DNA of 64,000 nucleotides from Leisingera daeponensis DSM 23529. Lineage in GTDB: Bacteria > Pseudomonadota > Alphaproteobacteria > Rhodobacterales > Rhodobacteraceae. Position numbers and translations under genes: made by a program. The notes beneath the pieces were generated by a model. It was given only the letters and a program-made list of their open reading frames with translations. It searched no databases and had not been told where the DNA came from. The stretch is taken from NCBI RefSeq assembly GCF_000473145.1, contig NZ_KI421500.1, forward strand, positions 3,915,362-3,979,361. The letters run 5' to 3'. Numbering within the stretch: the stretch's first letter is position 1; each line of letters opens with the position of its first letter. Below, piece by piece: positions 35,119-43,235 of the stretch.

Positions 35119-37664
35119 AACGCAGATCCTTTCTGAAATCGGCGGCGGCCGGTCTGGCGCTGCTGCCGGGCAAGGGCGCCGCGTCCACGCTGTGGCAGCT
35201 TCCGGCGCAGGCGTTTCCGGTTGTGACAAACATCACCGAAGACGTCTCGATCCCGCATCTTATTACGGTGATAGATGCGTTTCTCGACCGGAACATGCCG
35301 CTGGCCTGCCTCGTCAATCCGTTTGACAAGCACGGCCGGCCCTACCCTGCGCAAAGCAAGCTGGCACAGGTGCTGAACGGGTATATGCTCGGCAGGAACG
35401 GTCTGGATGTTGTGCCCTACATTCCGGAGCTGTCCTCGCTTTCCGAGCATTTTCAGGCCCGGGCCGCCCATGATGCCCGCTCTGCCCTGCAAACCATGCT
35501 GCTGCCGGCGGTGTCCGCCCGAAACACGCGCCGCCTCATGCAGACAATCGCGTGTGCGGATCAGGATGCCCCCGCTGGCCCGCGGGGGGTGCGCTCCGCT
35601 GGCTTCCTCAATCTCCTGTCGGTTCCGGGGCAGTCGGCTCCGGTCCGCTCGGAGACTTGGGAAAACGGTGTTGTGCGGCTATTTGGCGGCACGGTGCAGT
35701 CCCTTACGGAGTTCCATGGCGATGCGGCGCCTGCCGGCGATCCGGCCAGCCAGAACATTCTCTACATTTCAGCCCAGGACATCTCCGGCATCCCTCTGAA
35801 CCAGCTGGAGACAGCTGCGGAGCGGTTCGCCAGCGCGCTTTCGAAACAAGAGCTGGATGGCGATCTGTCTCTGCTGCCGGTGACGGACATCCAGCTGCGC
35901 GACAGCTACGGGTTCAAGCGTGTGGTATGCCTGCATGTGCTGCAGCCGCAGACGGACGACCGCGATCAGGCATCCGCGTATTCCGCCTTTACAGAGTTCC
36001 TGAAGGCGGCAGGCATCCCCTATTCGACCGGGGCGGGAGATGCGGAACGGGATGGCAGCGGCTTTTGGGTCCGGACCGGTTTTCAGAATGGCGACGCCGA
36101 GGCTGACACCGGGCAGCCCGGCATGTTCCCCATTGATATCGAAGACCGGAGCACCGCCAAAATCCGGACGGCCCGGCCGCTGGGGCCAGGCATCGGCGTG
36201 ACCTTTCCCGCGGACGCGGCCGGACCGCAGGGGCTGGGGCGCTCGGGTTTCCTGCAATTCCCGCGCCGCGTCATCAGCGGCAGCGGCGTGGTGGAGGCAT
36301 TTCAATCTGCAACGTCCGGAACTGAAGACGCAGTGATTTTCTTGACGCCGGGCGCGATTGCATTCCCGCCGGAGCGGCGCGCACTGGAAGGCCTTCTGCA
36401 AGACATGGCCGCCGGTGAAGGGACGCAGTTTCTCCGGCTTGAGGCGTTCGCCCGGACCGTTGCGCCCGCGGGACCGCTGCCCGCCCGCTACCGGAAGACG
36501 GCTGCCACTGCGCCAGAGCTGGTAAAAACACGCCCGCGCCTGGGGGATGCCGCGCGCGAAGCGCTGCTTGAAGATGCCCGCGTGGCTTGGCGGTATTTCG
36601 AGAAATTCACCGACCCTGGGACCGGGCTGTGCCCGGCGACCGTGGATTTCGCGCCCGGCGGGCGGCATCACGAGGCCGTCACGATGTGGGACGTCGGCAG
36701 CCACATCAACGGGCTTCTGGCGGCAAAACAGATCGGCCTGATCAGCCAGGAGGGTTTCGCGGCTGCCATTCGCAAGATCCTGCCCAATATCGCAGGCCGG
36801 ACGTCGCAGGGCCGCCACTTGCCGCAGGGGTGGATACGGACCGACCGCCGCAAGTGGGGCAACAAGAATTTTGACGGCTCCGACGCGGGCCGGCTGCTCG
36901 CCGCCCTGGACAACCTGCGCCGCAACAGCAATTTCGGCGAACAGCTGGAGGCGCTTGTCGGCTCCTGGGACCTTCGGAAGGTGATCATCGACGGCGAAAT
37001 TCACTCCGTCACAGACGGGGAATTGAAGACCTCATACGTGTCCCACAGCGCCCATTATTCGGCCTTGGCCTTCCGGCGGTGGGGGGTGTCCGCAAAGTCC
37101 CCCTATGAGGTCTTTGCCAGCCGGTCGGCAGCCGACGGGCAGATGGCCCTGCTTGAAGCTGCGGCCAGGATCGGGCCGATCGGCGCGGAGCCTCTTTTGC
37201 TTGAGGCGATGGAATTGGGGATGTCGCAGGAAAGCGCCTATCTGGCTGACGTGCTGTTCGGCGCGCAGCTGGAGGATTTCCGCGAAACAGGCAGGCTCAT
37301 CTGCGTCTCGGAAGGGCCAATCGACAAGGCGCCCTGGTTTCTCTACCAGGGATTGCAGCTGGATGCGCAGGAGCGCACTTGGGCCTTTGACACCGTCGGT
37401 CAGGAGCCGGAGTACAGAACGCCCGGGTTCCGCGCAGAGAACCTCGCTCTCAGCAGCAAGGCTGCCTTTCTCTGGTCGGCCTATCAGCCGCATGACTACT
37501 CCGAAAAACTGGTCAGCTTCACCAGAAATATTGCCCGGACCAATAACGGTTTTGCGTCGAGCATCTACTTGAAAACCGGGCGTCCGACCGAGGCCTATAC
37601 GGATCTGAACACCAACGGCGTTATCCTTCAGGCGATTGCGCATCGTCTTGCCGGTTCAGGCTGA
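35115..37664 (+). CDS. Exported DUF3131 protein linked to exopolysaccharide synthesis
   Basis: The 849-residue protein has a twin-arginine-like signal (MKRRSFLKSAAAGLALLPG). The C-terminal 350 residues are DUF3131-like, an alpha/alpha toroid resembling glycoside hydrolases (EAVTMWDVGSHINGLLAAKQ, WGNKNFDGSDAGRLLAALD). The N-terminal half is a barrel-like region I could not assign. It overlaps the synthase gene by ATGA, so the pair is co-translated. It probably trims, binds or exports the polymer in the periplasm. Confidence 0.8.
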   Translation: MKRRSFLKSAAAGLALLPGKGAASTLWQLPAQAFPVVTNITEDVSIPHLITVIDAFLDRNMPLACLVNPFDKHGRPYPAQSKLAQVLNGYMLGRNGLDVVPYIPELSSLSEHFQARAAHDARSALQTMLLPAVSARNTRRLMQTIACADQDAPAGPRGVRSAGFLNLLSVPGQSAPVRSETWENGVVRLFGGTVQSLTEFHGDAAPAGDPASQNILYISAQDISGIPLNQLETAAERFASALSKQELDGDLSLLPVTDIQLRDSYGFKRVVCLHVLQPQTDDRDQASAYSAFTEFLKAAGIPYSTGAGDAERDGSGFWVRTGFQNGDAEADTGQPGMFPIDIEDRSTAKIRTARPLGPGIGVTFPADAAGPQGLGRSGFLQFPRRVISGSGVVEAFQSATSGTEDAVIFLTPGAIAFPPERRALEGLLQDMAAGEGTQFLRLEAFARTVAPAGPLPARYRKTAATAPELVKTRPRLGDAAREALLEDARVAWRYFEKFTDPGTGLCPATVDFAPGGRHHEAVTMWDVGSHINGLLAAKQIGLISQEGFAAAIRKILPNIAGRTSQGRHLPQGWIRTDRRKWGNKNFDGSDAGRLLAALDNLRRNSNFGEQLEALVGSWDLRKVIIDGEIHSVTDGELKTSYVSHSAHYSALAFRRWGVSAKSPYEVFASRSAADGQMALLEAAARIGPIGAEPLLLEAMELGMSQESAYLADVLFGAQLEDFRETGRLICVSEGPIDKAPWFLYQGLQLDAQERTWAFDTVGQEPEYRTPGFRAENLALSSKAAFLWSAYQPHDYSEKLVSFTRNIARTNNGFASSIYLKTGRPTEAYTDLNTNGVILQAIAHRLAGSG

Positions 37665-37718
37665 CTGGCCCGAACAGGCAAGACGCGGACCGGGAACCGT
37701 CTGCACAGCAGCTTTGCT

Positions 37719-38348
37719 TCAAAACGTGGCGCATCCGCTGGCAGCAATCTCTCCCGGCGACACCGGGTAACCTGGCCTCGGGTTCACAATAACCGGCTGG
37801 ATACCGGTGATGCGGTTCATGCAGCTGTCAACCCAGCTTTCATTGATGCCCTTGCCGCCCACGTAGATATCCAGCCAGTCGTGGCCCTGATAGCCGCTGT
37901 GGCACGGTCCGGCCTGCGGTTTCGGCCCGTCACCGCACAGATCCTCGACAATCGCGTATCGCTGCAGGTTCTTGATGTAGAACTTGGTGCCTGCCGGGTA
38001 GTCCATGTAGCTGCGGCCGTTCCGTTTCACATGTCCGACCGCAAGCGTCACCGGGTCCTCGTAGGTGCCGGTCCCGCCTGCCTGCCGGTGGATCACCGGG
38101 CGGGCAATCTGTGCCGAGCCGCGCGGGGTATTGTCCCAATAGCTGTAGCCCGTTAAGAATGCGTTCATGGTTTGTTCCGCACTGTACGCAGCACCGCCAC
38201 GCACTCCCGCAGCCACGCTCTCGTCAACCAGAAGCCGGGTGCTGTGCATTCCGTTCAGGCTGTCACTTGCTCTGTCCTGGACACTGCAGCCTGCTGCAGC
38301 AAGCAATGTCCCGGCAAAAAGCGCAATTCTGGAAACTTTGTAAGTCAT
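37719..38348 (-). CDS. Lipoprotein with double-psi beta-barrel-like domain
   Basis: The 209-residue protein has a lipobox LLAAAGC (Cys21). Its mature part reads TGYSYWDNTPRGSAQIARPV, then GGTGTYEDPVTLAVG, KFYIKNLQRYAIVEDLCGD, GHDWLDIYVGG. This order is typical of small secreted DPBB/EG45-like proteins that are commonest in fungi and actinobacteria; some bind cell-wall polymers. Conserved Asp in VEDLCGD and DWLDIY could form an active site. AGGATGACA precedes the ATG. It converges with the DUF3131 gene. Confidence 0.65.
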   Translation of the reverse strand: MTYKVSRIALFAGTLLAAAGCSVQDRASDSLNGMHSTRLLVDESVAAGVRGGAAYSAEQTMNAFLTGYSYWDNTPRGSAQIARPVIHRQAGGTGTYEDPVTLAVGHVKRNGRSYMDYPAGTKFYIKNLQRYAIVEDLCGDGPKPQAGPCHSGYQGHDWLDIYVGGKGINESWVDSCMNRITGIQPVIVNPRPGYPVSPGEIAASGCATF

Positions 38349-38393
38349 ACTGTCATCCTGTTTAACTGAGTACCCAGGAAGCTGCAGAGCAGT

Positions 38394-38422
38394 TTGAAAT
38401 CGCAGCTGCCAACAGCTGCAAT
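38394..38422 (+). promoter_or_regulatory. Putative sigma-70 promoter in gap
   Basis: TTGAAA (38394-38399), 17 bp, TGCAAT (38417-38422). It points toward the small ORF at 38458. Confidence 0.45.
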
Positions 38423-38457
38423 ATGCACAGGATAAGGTAATAAGGGGTTAAAAACAA

Positions 38458-38592
38458 ATGGAAAATTTTAACAACCCCGAAGGATCAAGGGCGGAAAATC
38501 CTGCCGGAAGGCATGTTGCGTTTAAAAACACCGGGTTAATGGCAGGGAGTTTTTTCCCGCAAATCCGCAGCTATCGGTGCGGGCGCGGGTGA
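38458..38592 (+). CDS. Putative 44-residue small protein
   Basis: The ATG at 38458 follows AAGGGGT about 10 nt upstream and the frame closes at TGA 38590. The product starts MENFNNPEGSRAEN and ends IRSYRCGRG; it is basic at its C-terminus and has no membrane segment. I recognise no family. A promoter-like pair precedes it and a + strand terminator follows 42 nt after the stop, so a transcript is plausible. It could equally be a non-coding RNA whose sequence happens to hold this frame. Confidence 0.35.
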   Translation: MENFNNPEGSRAENPAGRHVAFKNTGLMAGSFFPQIRSYRCGRG

Positions 38593-38633
38593 CGGCCCGC
38601 CAGGCACACAGTCCGCGCGGGCGAGCGGAAGAC

Positions 38634-38653
38634 ATGCGGCTGCCGCATTTTTT
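38634..38653 (+). terminator. Rho-independent terminator without annotated gene upstream
   Basis: ATGCGG-CTG-CCGCAT followed by TTTTTT (38648-38653). Both neighbouring large genes are on the minus strand, so this + strand terminator must belong to something in the gap. Confidence 0.7.
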
Positions 38654-38667
38654 CCGGCAGACCTGAA

Positions 38668-38695
38668 AGCAGCCGCCGCGATTGCGGCGGCTGCT
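38668..38695 (-). terminator. Terminator hairpin of Gly/Asn-rich secreted protein gene
   Basis: A perfect 12-bp stem AGCAGCCGCCGC / GCGGCGGCTGCT with loop GATT, 58 nt after the stop at 38754. On the minus strand a short TTT follows. Confidence 0.65.
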
Positions 38696-38753
38696 CCAGT
38701 CACAGCTCAGGCCCGGAAGAAATCAGGGGCCCGTTGCTTGTCAGCCCGGAAGC

Positions 38754-39827
38754 TTACAGAACAGCCCGCGCAATGCGGAGCATCTGAAGGAGCTCGTATT
38801 CCGACTGGTTCAGCTTCACCAGCTGCCCGTTCAGCACGGCGTAACTCTCATCTGCGCGCGGCTGCGGAAGACGGTACAGGCTGATCAGCTCCTCCTGCGT
38901 CAGGGCTGCTGTCGGGGCAATCGGCACCCCGGCCTCCAGGTCTGCCAACTGTGCCATCTGGTTCACCAGAAGCAGCGAGGTGTAATCCTCCTCGTCGAGC
39001 AGGACCGGCATACCGTCGATCAGAGCATACCGCTGGCCATCAGGCGCGGGATCGAGACCGAAGAGCGTCGCAACCTGGTCCGACTGCAGCAGCAGAAGCC
39101 CGGGGTCCGGATCGGCACCGGCTTCGGCGCTCAGCCAGGCGTCGCGGCGCTTCACCCAGATCTCATCGTACCCATCGTGACCGTAGGAGGCCCATTCGTC
39201 AAAGGTCACGCCTTTCTTGGCCAGGCCGGGCGGCACGCAAGGCGGATCCTTTTTTGCAAGGCCCGGCGGGCAATTGCTGTAGATGATCAGCTCATCGTCC
39301 GGGATGCCGGACGCCAGCAGCTGCGGGGTTGCCAGGGCGAGCGCCGCCGCACCCGCGACGCGCGCCATGTCGCGGCCCGCCGGCGCCGGTGCCGAAACGA
39401 TGCGGCGCACGGCTTCTTCACGCTCTGCCGCGGTGAAGGCCCGGCGGTCCTTGGCGCCGCCACCGTTCCCTTCGGGTGCGTTCCTGGCACCGGCGCCGCT
39501 CTGCTTGGGCTTGGGGCCGCCCGCATGTTCAGGCTTGCCGCTGGCGGCGTGATCGTTTCCCTGGCCCGGCTTGGCGTGTCCATTGCCGGCATTGGCGTTC
39601 CCGTTGCCGGGGTTGCCCTTGCCCTTCTCGGCGCGCTTCATGCTGCCGCCCCCGTTGCCATTGCCCTTGCCGTTTCCGTTGCCGTTGTTGCCCTTGGCGA
39701 GCCAGATCTGCTCGCCGTCCGCCATGCCGAAGCCGGCGAAGCCGCCCTGCGCATGGAACGGGGCCGCGGACAGGGATGTCGAAGCCAGGGCAAGCGCCAC
39801 GGCGCCGCCGATCACGAACTTATTCAT
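38754..39827 (-). CDS. Secreted protein with Gly/Asn-rich linker and CPPGLAKK repeats
   Basis: The 357-residue protein has a signal peptide (1-21). Residues 46-120 are low complexity (GNNGNGNGKGNGNGGG, then GNPGNGNANAGNGHAKPGQG). A globular region follows with two copies of a CPPGLAKK/CVPPGLAKKG element (about 185-205), and a C-terminal half with two related segments (DGQRYALIDGMPVLL and DESYAVLNGQLVKLN) that look like an internal duplication. The function is unknown; it may bind the envelope or a metal. A strong AAAGGAG site precedes the ATG at 39827. Confidence 0.75.
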   Translation of the reverse strand: MNKFVIGGAVALALASTSLSAAPFHAQGGFAGFGMADGEQIWLAKGNNGNGNGKGNGNGGGSMKRAEKGKGNPGNGNANAGNGHAKPGQGNDHAASGKPEHAGGPKPKQSGAGARNAPEGNGGGAKDRRAFTAAEREEAVRRIVSAPAPAGRDMARVAGAAALALATPQLLASGIPDDELIIYSNCPPGLAKKDPPCVPPGLAKKGVTFDEWASYGHDGYDEIWVKRRDAWLSAEAGADPDPGLLLLQSDQVATLFGLDPAPDGQRYALIDGMPVLLDEEDYTSLLLVNQMAQLADLEAGVPIAPTAALTQEELISLYRLPQPRADESYAVLNGQLVKLNQSEYELLQMLRIARAVL

Positions 39828-40185
39828 GCCAATCTCCTTTTGTCTCGGACCTCAACGCGGCAAGCCAGCGCCGCGTTCCCCGGCTCCGGGCATCGGGCCG
39901 CGCCTTCCGCAGGCGGCGCAGCGTGAAGGAACCGGGCACAGGCCGGTCCAGCCCCGCCAAGCGCAAGAGACCGGCAAGCAGAACCGGATTGCCGCGTTCG
40001 GGACCACCGGCAGGCACCCGGCCCCGCCCTCATGCACAGTGGTGGCCCCGGAAAGCTGGCCCCGGAAGCGGGGTGCCGGTCTCAGAACCAGACCGGTCAA
40101 TGCGGTATCGCGCGATACCGGGCGCGGCATTGCCGCAGACCGGGACAACAGCGAACATGCTCCCGGACCAGTCAGGGAGATTGAT
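39828..40185. other. 358-bp gap upstream of aromatic operon
   Basis: It is divergent between the secreted-protein gene and the aromatic operon. The only clear signal is the 18-bp palindrome at 40103-40120; no other gene was found. Confidence 0.5.
40103..40120 (+). promoter_or_regulatory. Perfect 18-bp palindrome, candidate LysR operator (GGTAT-N6-ATACC)
   Basis: CGGTATCGCGCGATACCG is a perfect palindrome 66 nt before the GTG start at 40186. Its GGTAT-N6-ATACC core recurs at 46548-46563 in front of the other two operons of the cluster. Confidence 0.65.
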
Positions 40186-40560
40186 GTGCTCGAAAAAATT
40201 GAAGCGATGCAGCAGGCGCTCGGCCGGACACCGCATCTTGTCAGGCTGGGGCGGCTTTTCTCCGAAACGGTCCTGCTGCAGGTCGACGAGGCGGAATATT
40301 ACCTTCATTTCGAGAAGGGCGAATTGGTTCGCGTGGAGGCGGGGCCCAGCCGCAAGACCGCTTGGCGTTTCGCTGTCAGGACCGACGCCGCGGCGCTGCG
40401 GGCTTTCTGGACGGCACGGCCCGCGCCCGGATTTCACGACCTGTTCGGCCTGGTCAAGATCGACCGGGCGCGCATCGACGGCGACATCCTGAGCCTGGTC
40501 AAGAACCTGCGGTTCTTCAAGGAATTCCTCGCCCTCGGACGCGGAGAGGCGGCGGCATGA
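40186..40560 (+). CDS. Small SCP2-like protein of aromatic operon
   Basis: The 124-residue protein starts at GTG 40186, six bases after GGGAGA. The core YYLHFEKGELVRVEAGPSRK and FFKEFLALGRG resembles a short SCP2-like alpha/beta fold that binds hydrophobic ligands. No catalytic motif is evident. It is the first gene of an operon with an alpha/beta hydrolase (ATGA overlap) and a BKACE enzyme. It may bind or isomerise a pathway intermediate, perhaps standing in for the missing muconolactone isomerase; this is only a suggestion from position. Confidence 0.6.
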   Translation: MLEKIEAMQQALGRTPHLVRLGRLFSETVLLQVDEAEYYLHFEKGELVRVEAGPSRKTAWRFAVRTDAAALRAFWTARPAPGFHDLFGLVKIDRARIDGDILSLVKNLRFFKEFLALGRGEAAA

Positions 40561-41414
40561 GTATCGAACCCATCACCGGGCGCTATGCCACCGTCCAGAT
40601 CGAAGGCCGCCCGCAGCGGATCTATTTCGAAGAGGCCGGATCCGGCCGTCCCGTCTTGTGCCTGCATACGGCGGGTGCCGACACCCGGCAATGGCGGCAC
40701 CTGATGAACGATGCCGCCGTGACCCGCAGCCACCGGCTGATCGCCTTCGATATGCCCTGGCACGGCAAGTCGCTCCCGCCCGAGGGGTTCGAGCGGGAGG
40801 AATACCTGCTGACCACCGGGACGTACATCGCGACGGTTCTGGCCGTCTGCGAAACCCTTGGACTGGAGCGTCCCGTCCTCGCCGGATGCTCCATGGGCGG
40901 ACGGATCGCCCTGCAACTGGCGGCGCTTCATCCCGAACGGTTTTCCGGATTCATCGCCATCGAGGCCTCTGATTTCCAGCCCGCCTGGTATGACATCGAC
41001 TGGTTCGACCGGCCCGACGCGCATGGCGGGCAGATGGGCGCGGCGCTGGTTTCGGCCAATATCTCGCCCTACGCGCCCGAGACCGAGCGCTGGAATACGC
41101 TCTGGATGTTCATGGCGAGCGGCCCGGGTGTGTTCCGCGGGGACCTGAGCTTCTACACCCGCGACGACAGCCTGACCGGACGGCTGGACCGGATTGATAC
41201 GGCCCGCACCCCGGTGCATCTGCTGGTGGGCGCCTATGACCTGACCTGCACGCCGGCAGACGCGGAACGCACTGCCGCGGCGATCCCGGGCGCGACCTGC
41301 ACGGTCATGGACGAACTCGGCCACTTCCCGATGAGCGAACATCCCGAGGGGTTCCGGCCCTTCTTCATCGACGCCCTCGCGCGGATGACGGCAGAGCGGG
41401 AGGCGGTTGCATGA
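40557..41414 (+). CDS. Alpha/beta hydrolase, enol-lactonase-like
   Basis: The 285-residue alpha/beta hydrolase has an oxyanion segment LHTAGADTRQW, nucleophile elbow GCSMGG (Ser112), Asp228 in GAYDLTC and His256 in ELGHFPMSEHP, a complete triad. Members such as PcaD open 3-oxoadipate enol-lactone; placement with a cycloisomerase and BKACE supports lactone hydrolysis here. Start and stop overlap both neighbours by ATGA, so the three genes are co-translated. Confidence 0.78.
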   Translation: MSIEPITGRYATVQIEGRPQRIYFEEAGSGRPVLCLHTAGADTRQWRHLMNDAAVTRSHRLIAFDMPWHGKSLPPEGFEREEYLLTTGTYIATVLAVCETLGLERPVLAGCSMGGRIALQLAALHPERFSGFIAIEASDFQPAWYDIDWFDRPDAHGGQMGAALVSANISPYAPETERWNTLWMFMASGPGVFRGDLSFYTRDDSLTGRLDRIDTARTPVHLLVGAYDLTCTPADAERTAAAIPGATCTVMDELGHFPMSEHPEGFRPFFIDALARMTAEREAVA

Positions 41415-42253
41415 GCAGCCCTTGCATCATCTGTGTGGCCATCACCGGGTCCCTGCCGCAGAAATCCGACAATCCGGCTGTGCCGGTCTCGATCGGGGAG
41501 CAGGTGGAAAGCACCCAGGCGGCGCATGAGGCGGGGGCCAGCATCGTCCATGTCCATGTGCGCAATCCCGACGGCACCCCAAGTTCCAGCCCGGAGCGTT
41601 TTGCACGCCTGCTGGAGGGGCTGCGCAAGCACTGCCCGGACATCGTGGTCCAGTTCTCTACCGGCGGCCGGTCGGGCGCCGGCCGGGACCGCGGCAGGAT
41701 GCTGCCGCTGAAGCCGGACATGGCCTCGCTTTCGGTCGGATCCAACAATTTCCCGGCCAGGGTCTACGAAAACCCGCCTCAGCTGGTCGACTGGCTGGCG
41801 GCGGAAATGGCCGCATACGGGATACGGCCCGAAATCGAGGCCTTCGACCTGTCGCATATCCTGATGGCACACCGGATGTGGCAGGACGGCCGCCTGCGCG
41901 ACCGGCCCTACGTGCAATTCGTGATGGGGGTGCAGAACGCCATGCCCGCCGACCGGGAGGTGTTTAACTATTACGTGCAGACCATGCACCGCCTGTTCGG
42001 CACGGATGCGCCGTGGTGCGCCGCCGGCATCGGACGGCACCAGATCGAGCTGAACGACTGGGCGATCCGGGCGGGGGGCCATGTCCGCACCGGGCTCGAA
42101 GACAACGTGCGGCTGGACCGCGATACCCTGGCGCCGTCCAATGCCGCACTGGTGGCCCGGGCGGCGGCGCTCTGCGCCCGGCATCAGCGTCCGGTGGCAA
42201 CCCCAGCCGAGACCCGCGCCATCCTCGGCCTGCATCAAACGGCCGCGGCTTGA
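41411..42253 (+). CDS. BKACE-family beta-keto acid cleavage enzyme
   Basis: The 280-residue TIM barrel has the metal motif SIVHVHVRNPDG (two His) and VQFSTGGRSG, as in 3-keto-5-aminohexanoate cleavage enzymes. These Zn enzymes condense a beta-keto acid with acetyl-CoA and split it to acetoacetate and a new acyl-CoA. In this operon the natural guess is beta-ketoadipate (or maleylacetate), giving succinyl-CoA (or an unsaturated C4-CoA) plus acetoacetate. No CoA transferase or thiolase gene is in the cluster. It converges with the LysR gene. Confidence 0.85.
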   Translation: MSSPCIICVAITGSLPQKSDNPAVPVSIGEQVESTQAAHEAGASIVHVHVRNPDGTPSSSPERFARLLEGLRKHCPDIVVQFSTGGRSGAGRDRGRMLPLKPDMASLSVGSNNFPARVYENPPQLVDWLAAEMAAYGIRPEIEAFDLSHILMAHRMWQDGRLRDRPYVQFVMGVQNAMPADREVFNYYVQTMHRLFGTDAPWCAAGIGRHQIELNDWAIRAGGHVRTGLEDNVRLDRDTLAPSNAALVARAAALCARHQRPVATPAETRAILGLHQTAAA

Positions 42254-42281
42254 AAACGCCAGGCGCGCTCTGCGCCGGCGG

Positions 42282-43184
42282 TCACCGGCCTTCCTTCTGG
42301 ATCCTGCGGGCAAAGTTCTTGGCCAGGGAGGTGAAGTTCTGGGTATGCACCCCCTGGTTGTCCTGCCGCACGGCAAGGGAAATCGTCGTGCCCGGATTGT
42401 GCCCGGTGTAGTCGCGGTACACGACTCCGTGGCGCGGCGACAACGACACCGAGCGCGGCACCAGCGCAATGCCGACCCCCACCGAGACCAGCGAAATCGC
42501 TGATTGGAAATCCTGCGCCAGGACCTCCTTGGCAGGAATGAAGCCTTCCTTCTTGCACACGTCGAGGATCTGGTCGGCAAAGCTGGGCCGGGGACGGCGC
42601 GGATAGAGCACGAAGGTCTCGCGCTTCAGCCCGGCCAAGCGCAATTCCCCGGCGCGGGCCAGTCCGGACTCGGCGGGAACAGCCAGAATCAGCGGCTCTT
42701 CGTGGAACGGAAAACAGCGGATCTCTTCGTCGCTCAGCGCCGGGCGGGCGAAGGCCACGTCGATGTGGCGCGCGATCAGGGCGGTCTTCAGCTCGGCATT
42801 GTTCATCGCCGACAGCGCCAGTTCGATGTCGGGATACGCATTGCGGAACTCGCGGATCAGTTCGGGCAAGACTCCGTGGCTCGCGGTGCCGACAAAGGCG
42901 ATGCGCAACCGGCCCGCAGCGCCTTCGCCGATGCGGCGCACTTCGCGTTCGGCGCGCTCCACCAGATCCATGATGTCACGCCCGCGCTTAAGCAGGGCAT
43001 CCCCGGCCTGGGTCCTGCGGATCTGGCTGCGCGACCGGTCGAAGAGCAGCACGCCCAGATCGGACTCAAGCTGCGCGATCTGGCGGCTGAGAGGCGGCTG
43101 CGCGATGCCCAGCCGGGTGGCGGCGCGGCCGAAATGCAGCTCTTCAGCCACTGCCACGAAATAACTCAATCGCCTGAAATCCAT
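42282..43184 (-). CDS. LysR-family regulator of the aromatic cluster
   Basis: The 300-residue regulator starts MDFRRLSYFVAVAEELHFGRAA, the typical LysR N-terminal HTH, with an effector domain from about 90. It resembles CatR/BenM-type regulators of muconate pathways. The start at 43184 is set by GAGGGGAGGAAGG; 16 extra codons upstream are ignored. It lies last in the leftward operon (51 nt after the cycloisomerase gene). It is the likely reader of the GGTAT-N6-ATACC sites. Confidence 0.86.
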   Translation of the reverse strand: MDFRRLSYFVAVAEELHFGRAATRLGIAQPPLSRQIAQLESDLGVLLFDRSRSQIRRTQAGDALLKRGRDIMDLVERAEREVRRIGEGAAGRLRIAFVGTASHGVLPELIREFRNAYPDIELALSAMNNAELKTALIARHIDVAFARPALSDEEIRCFPFHEEPLILAVPAESGLARAGELRLAGLKRETFVLYPRRPRPSFADQILDVCKKEGFIPAKEVLAQDFQSAISLVSVGVGIALVPRSVSLSPRHGVVYRDYTGHNPGTTISLAVRQDNQGVHTQNFTSLAKNFARRIQKEGR

Positions 43185-43235
43185 GGCCTTCCTCCCCTCG
43201 GTCATCATTTGCCGCCCGACCGCGCAGGACAAGCT

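Larger units (their letters stand above)
38349..38753. other. 405-bp gap holding a putative small + strand unit
   Basis: The left 250 bp are A/T-richer than the surroundings. They hold, in order on the + strand, a promoter (38394-38422), a 44-codon ORF (38458-38592) and a T-tailed hairpin (38634-38653). A second hairpin on the other strand (38668-38695) belongs to the Gly/Asn-rich gene. Confidence 0.5.
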
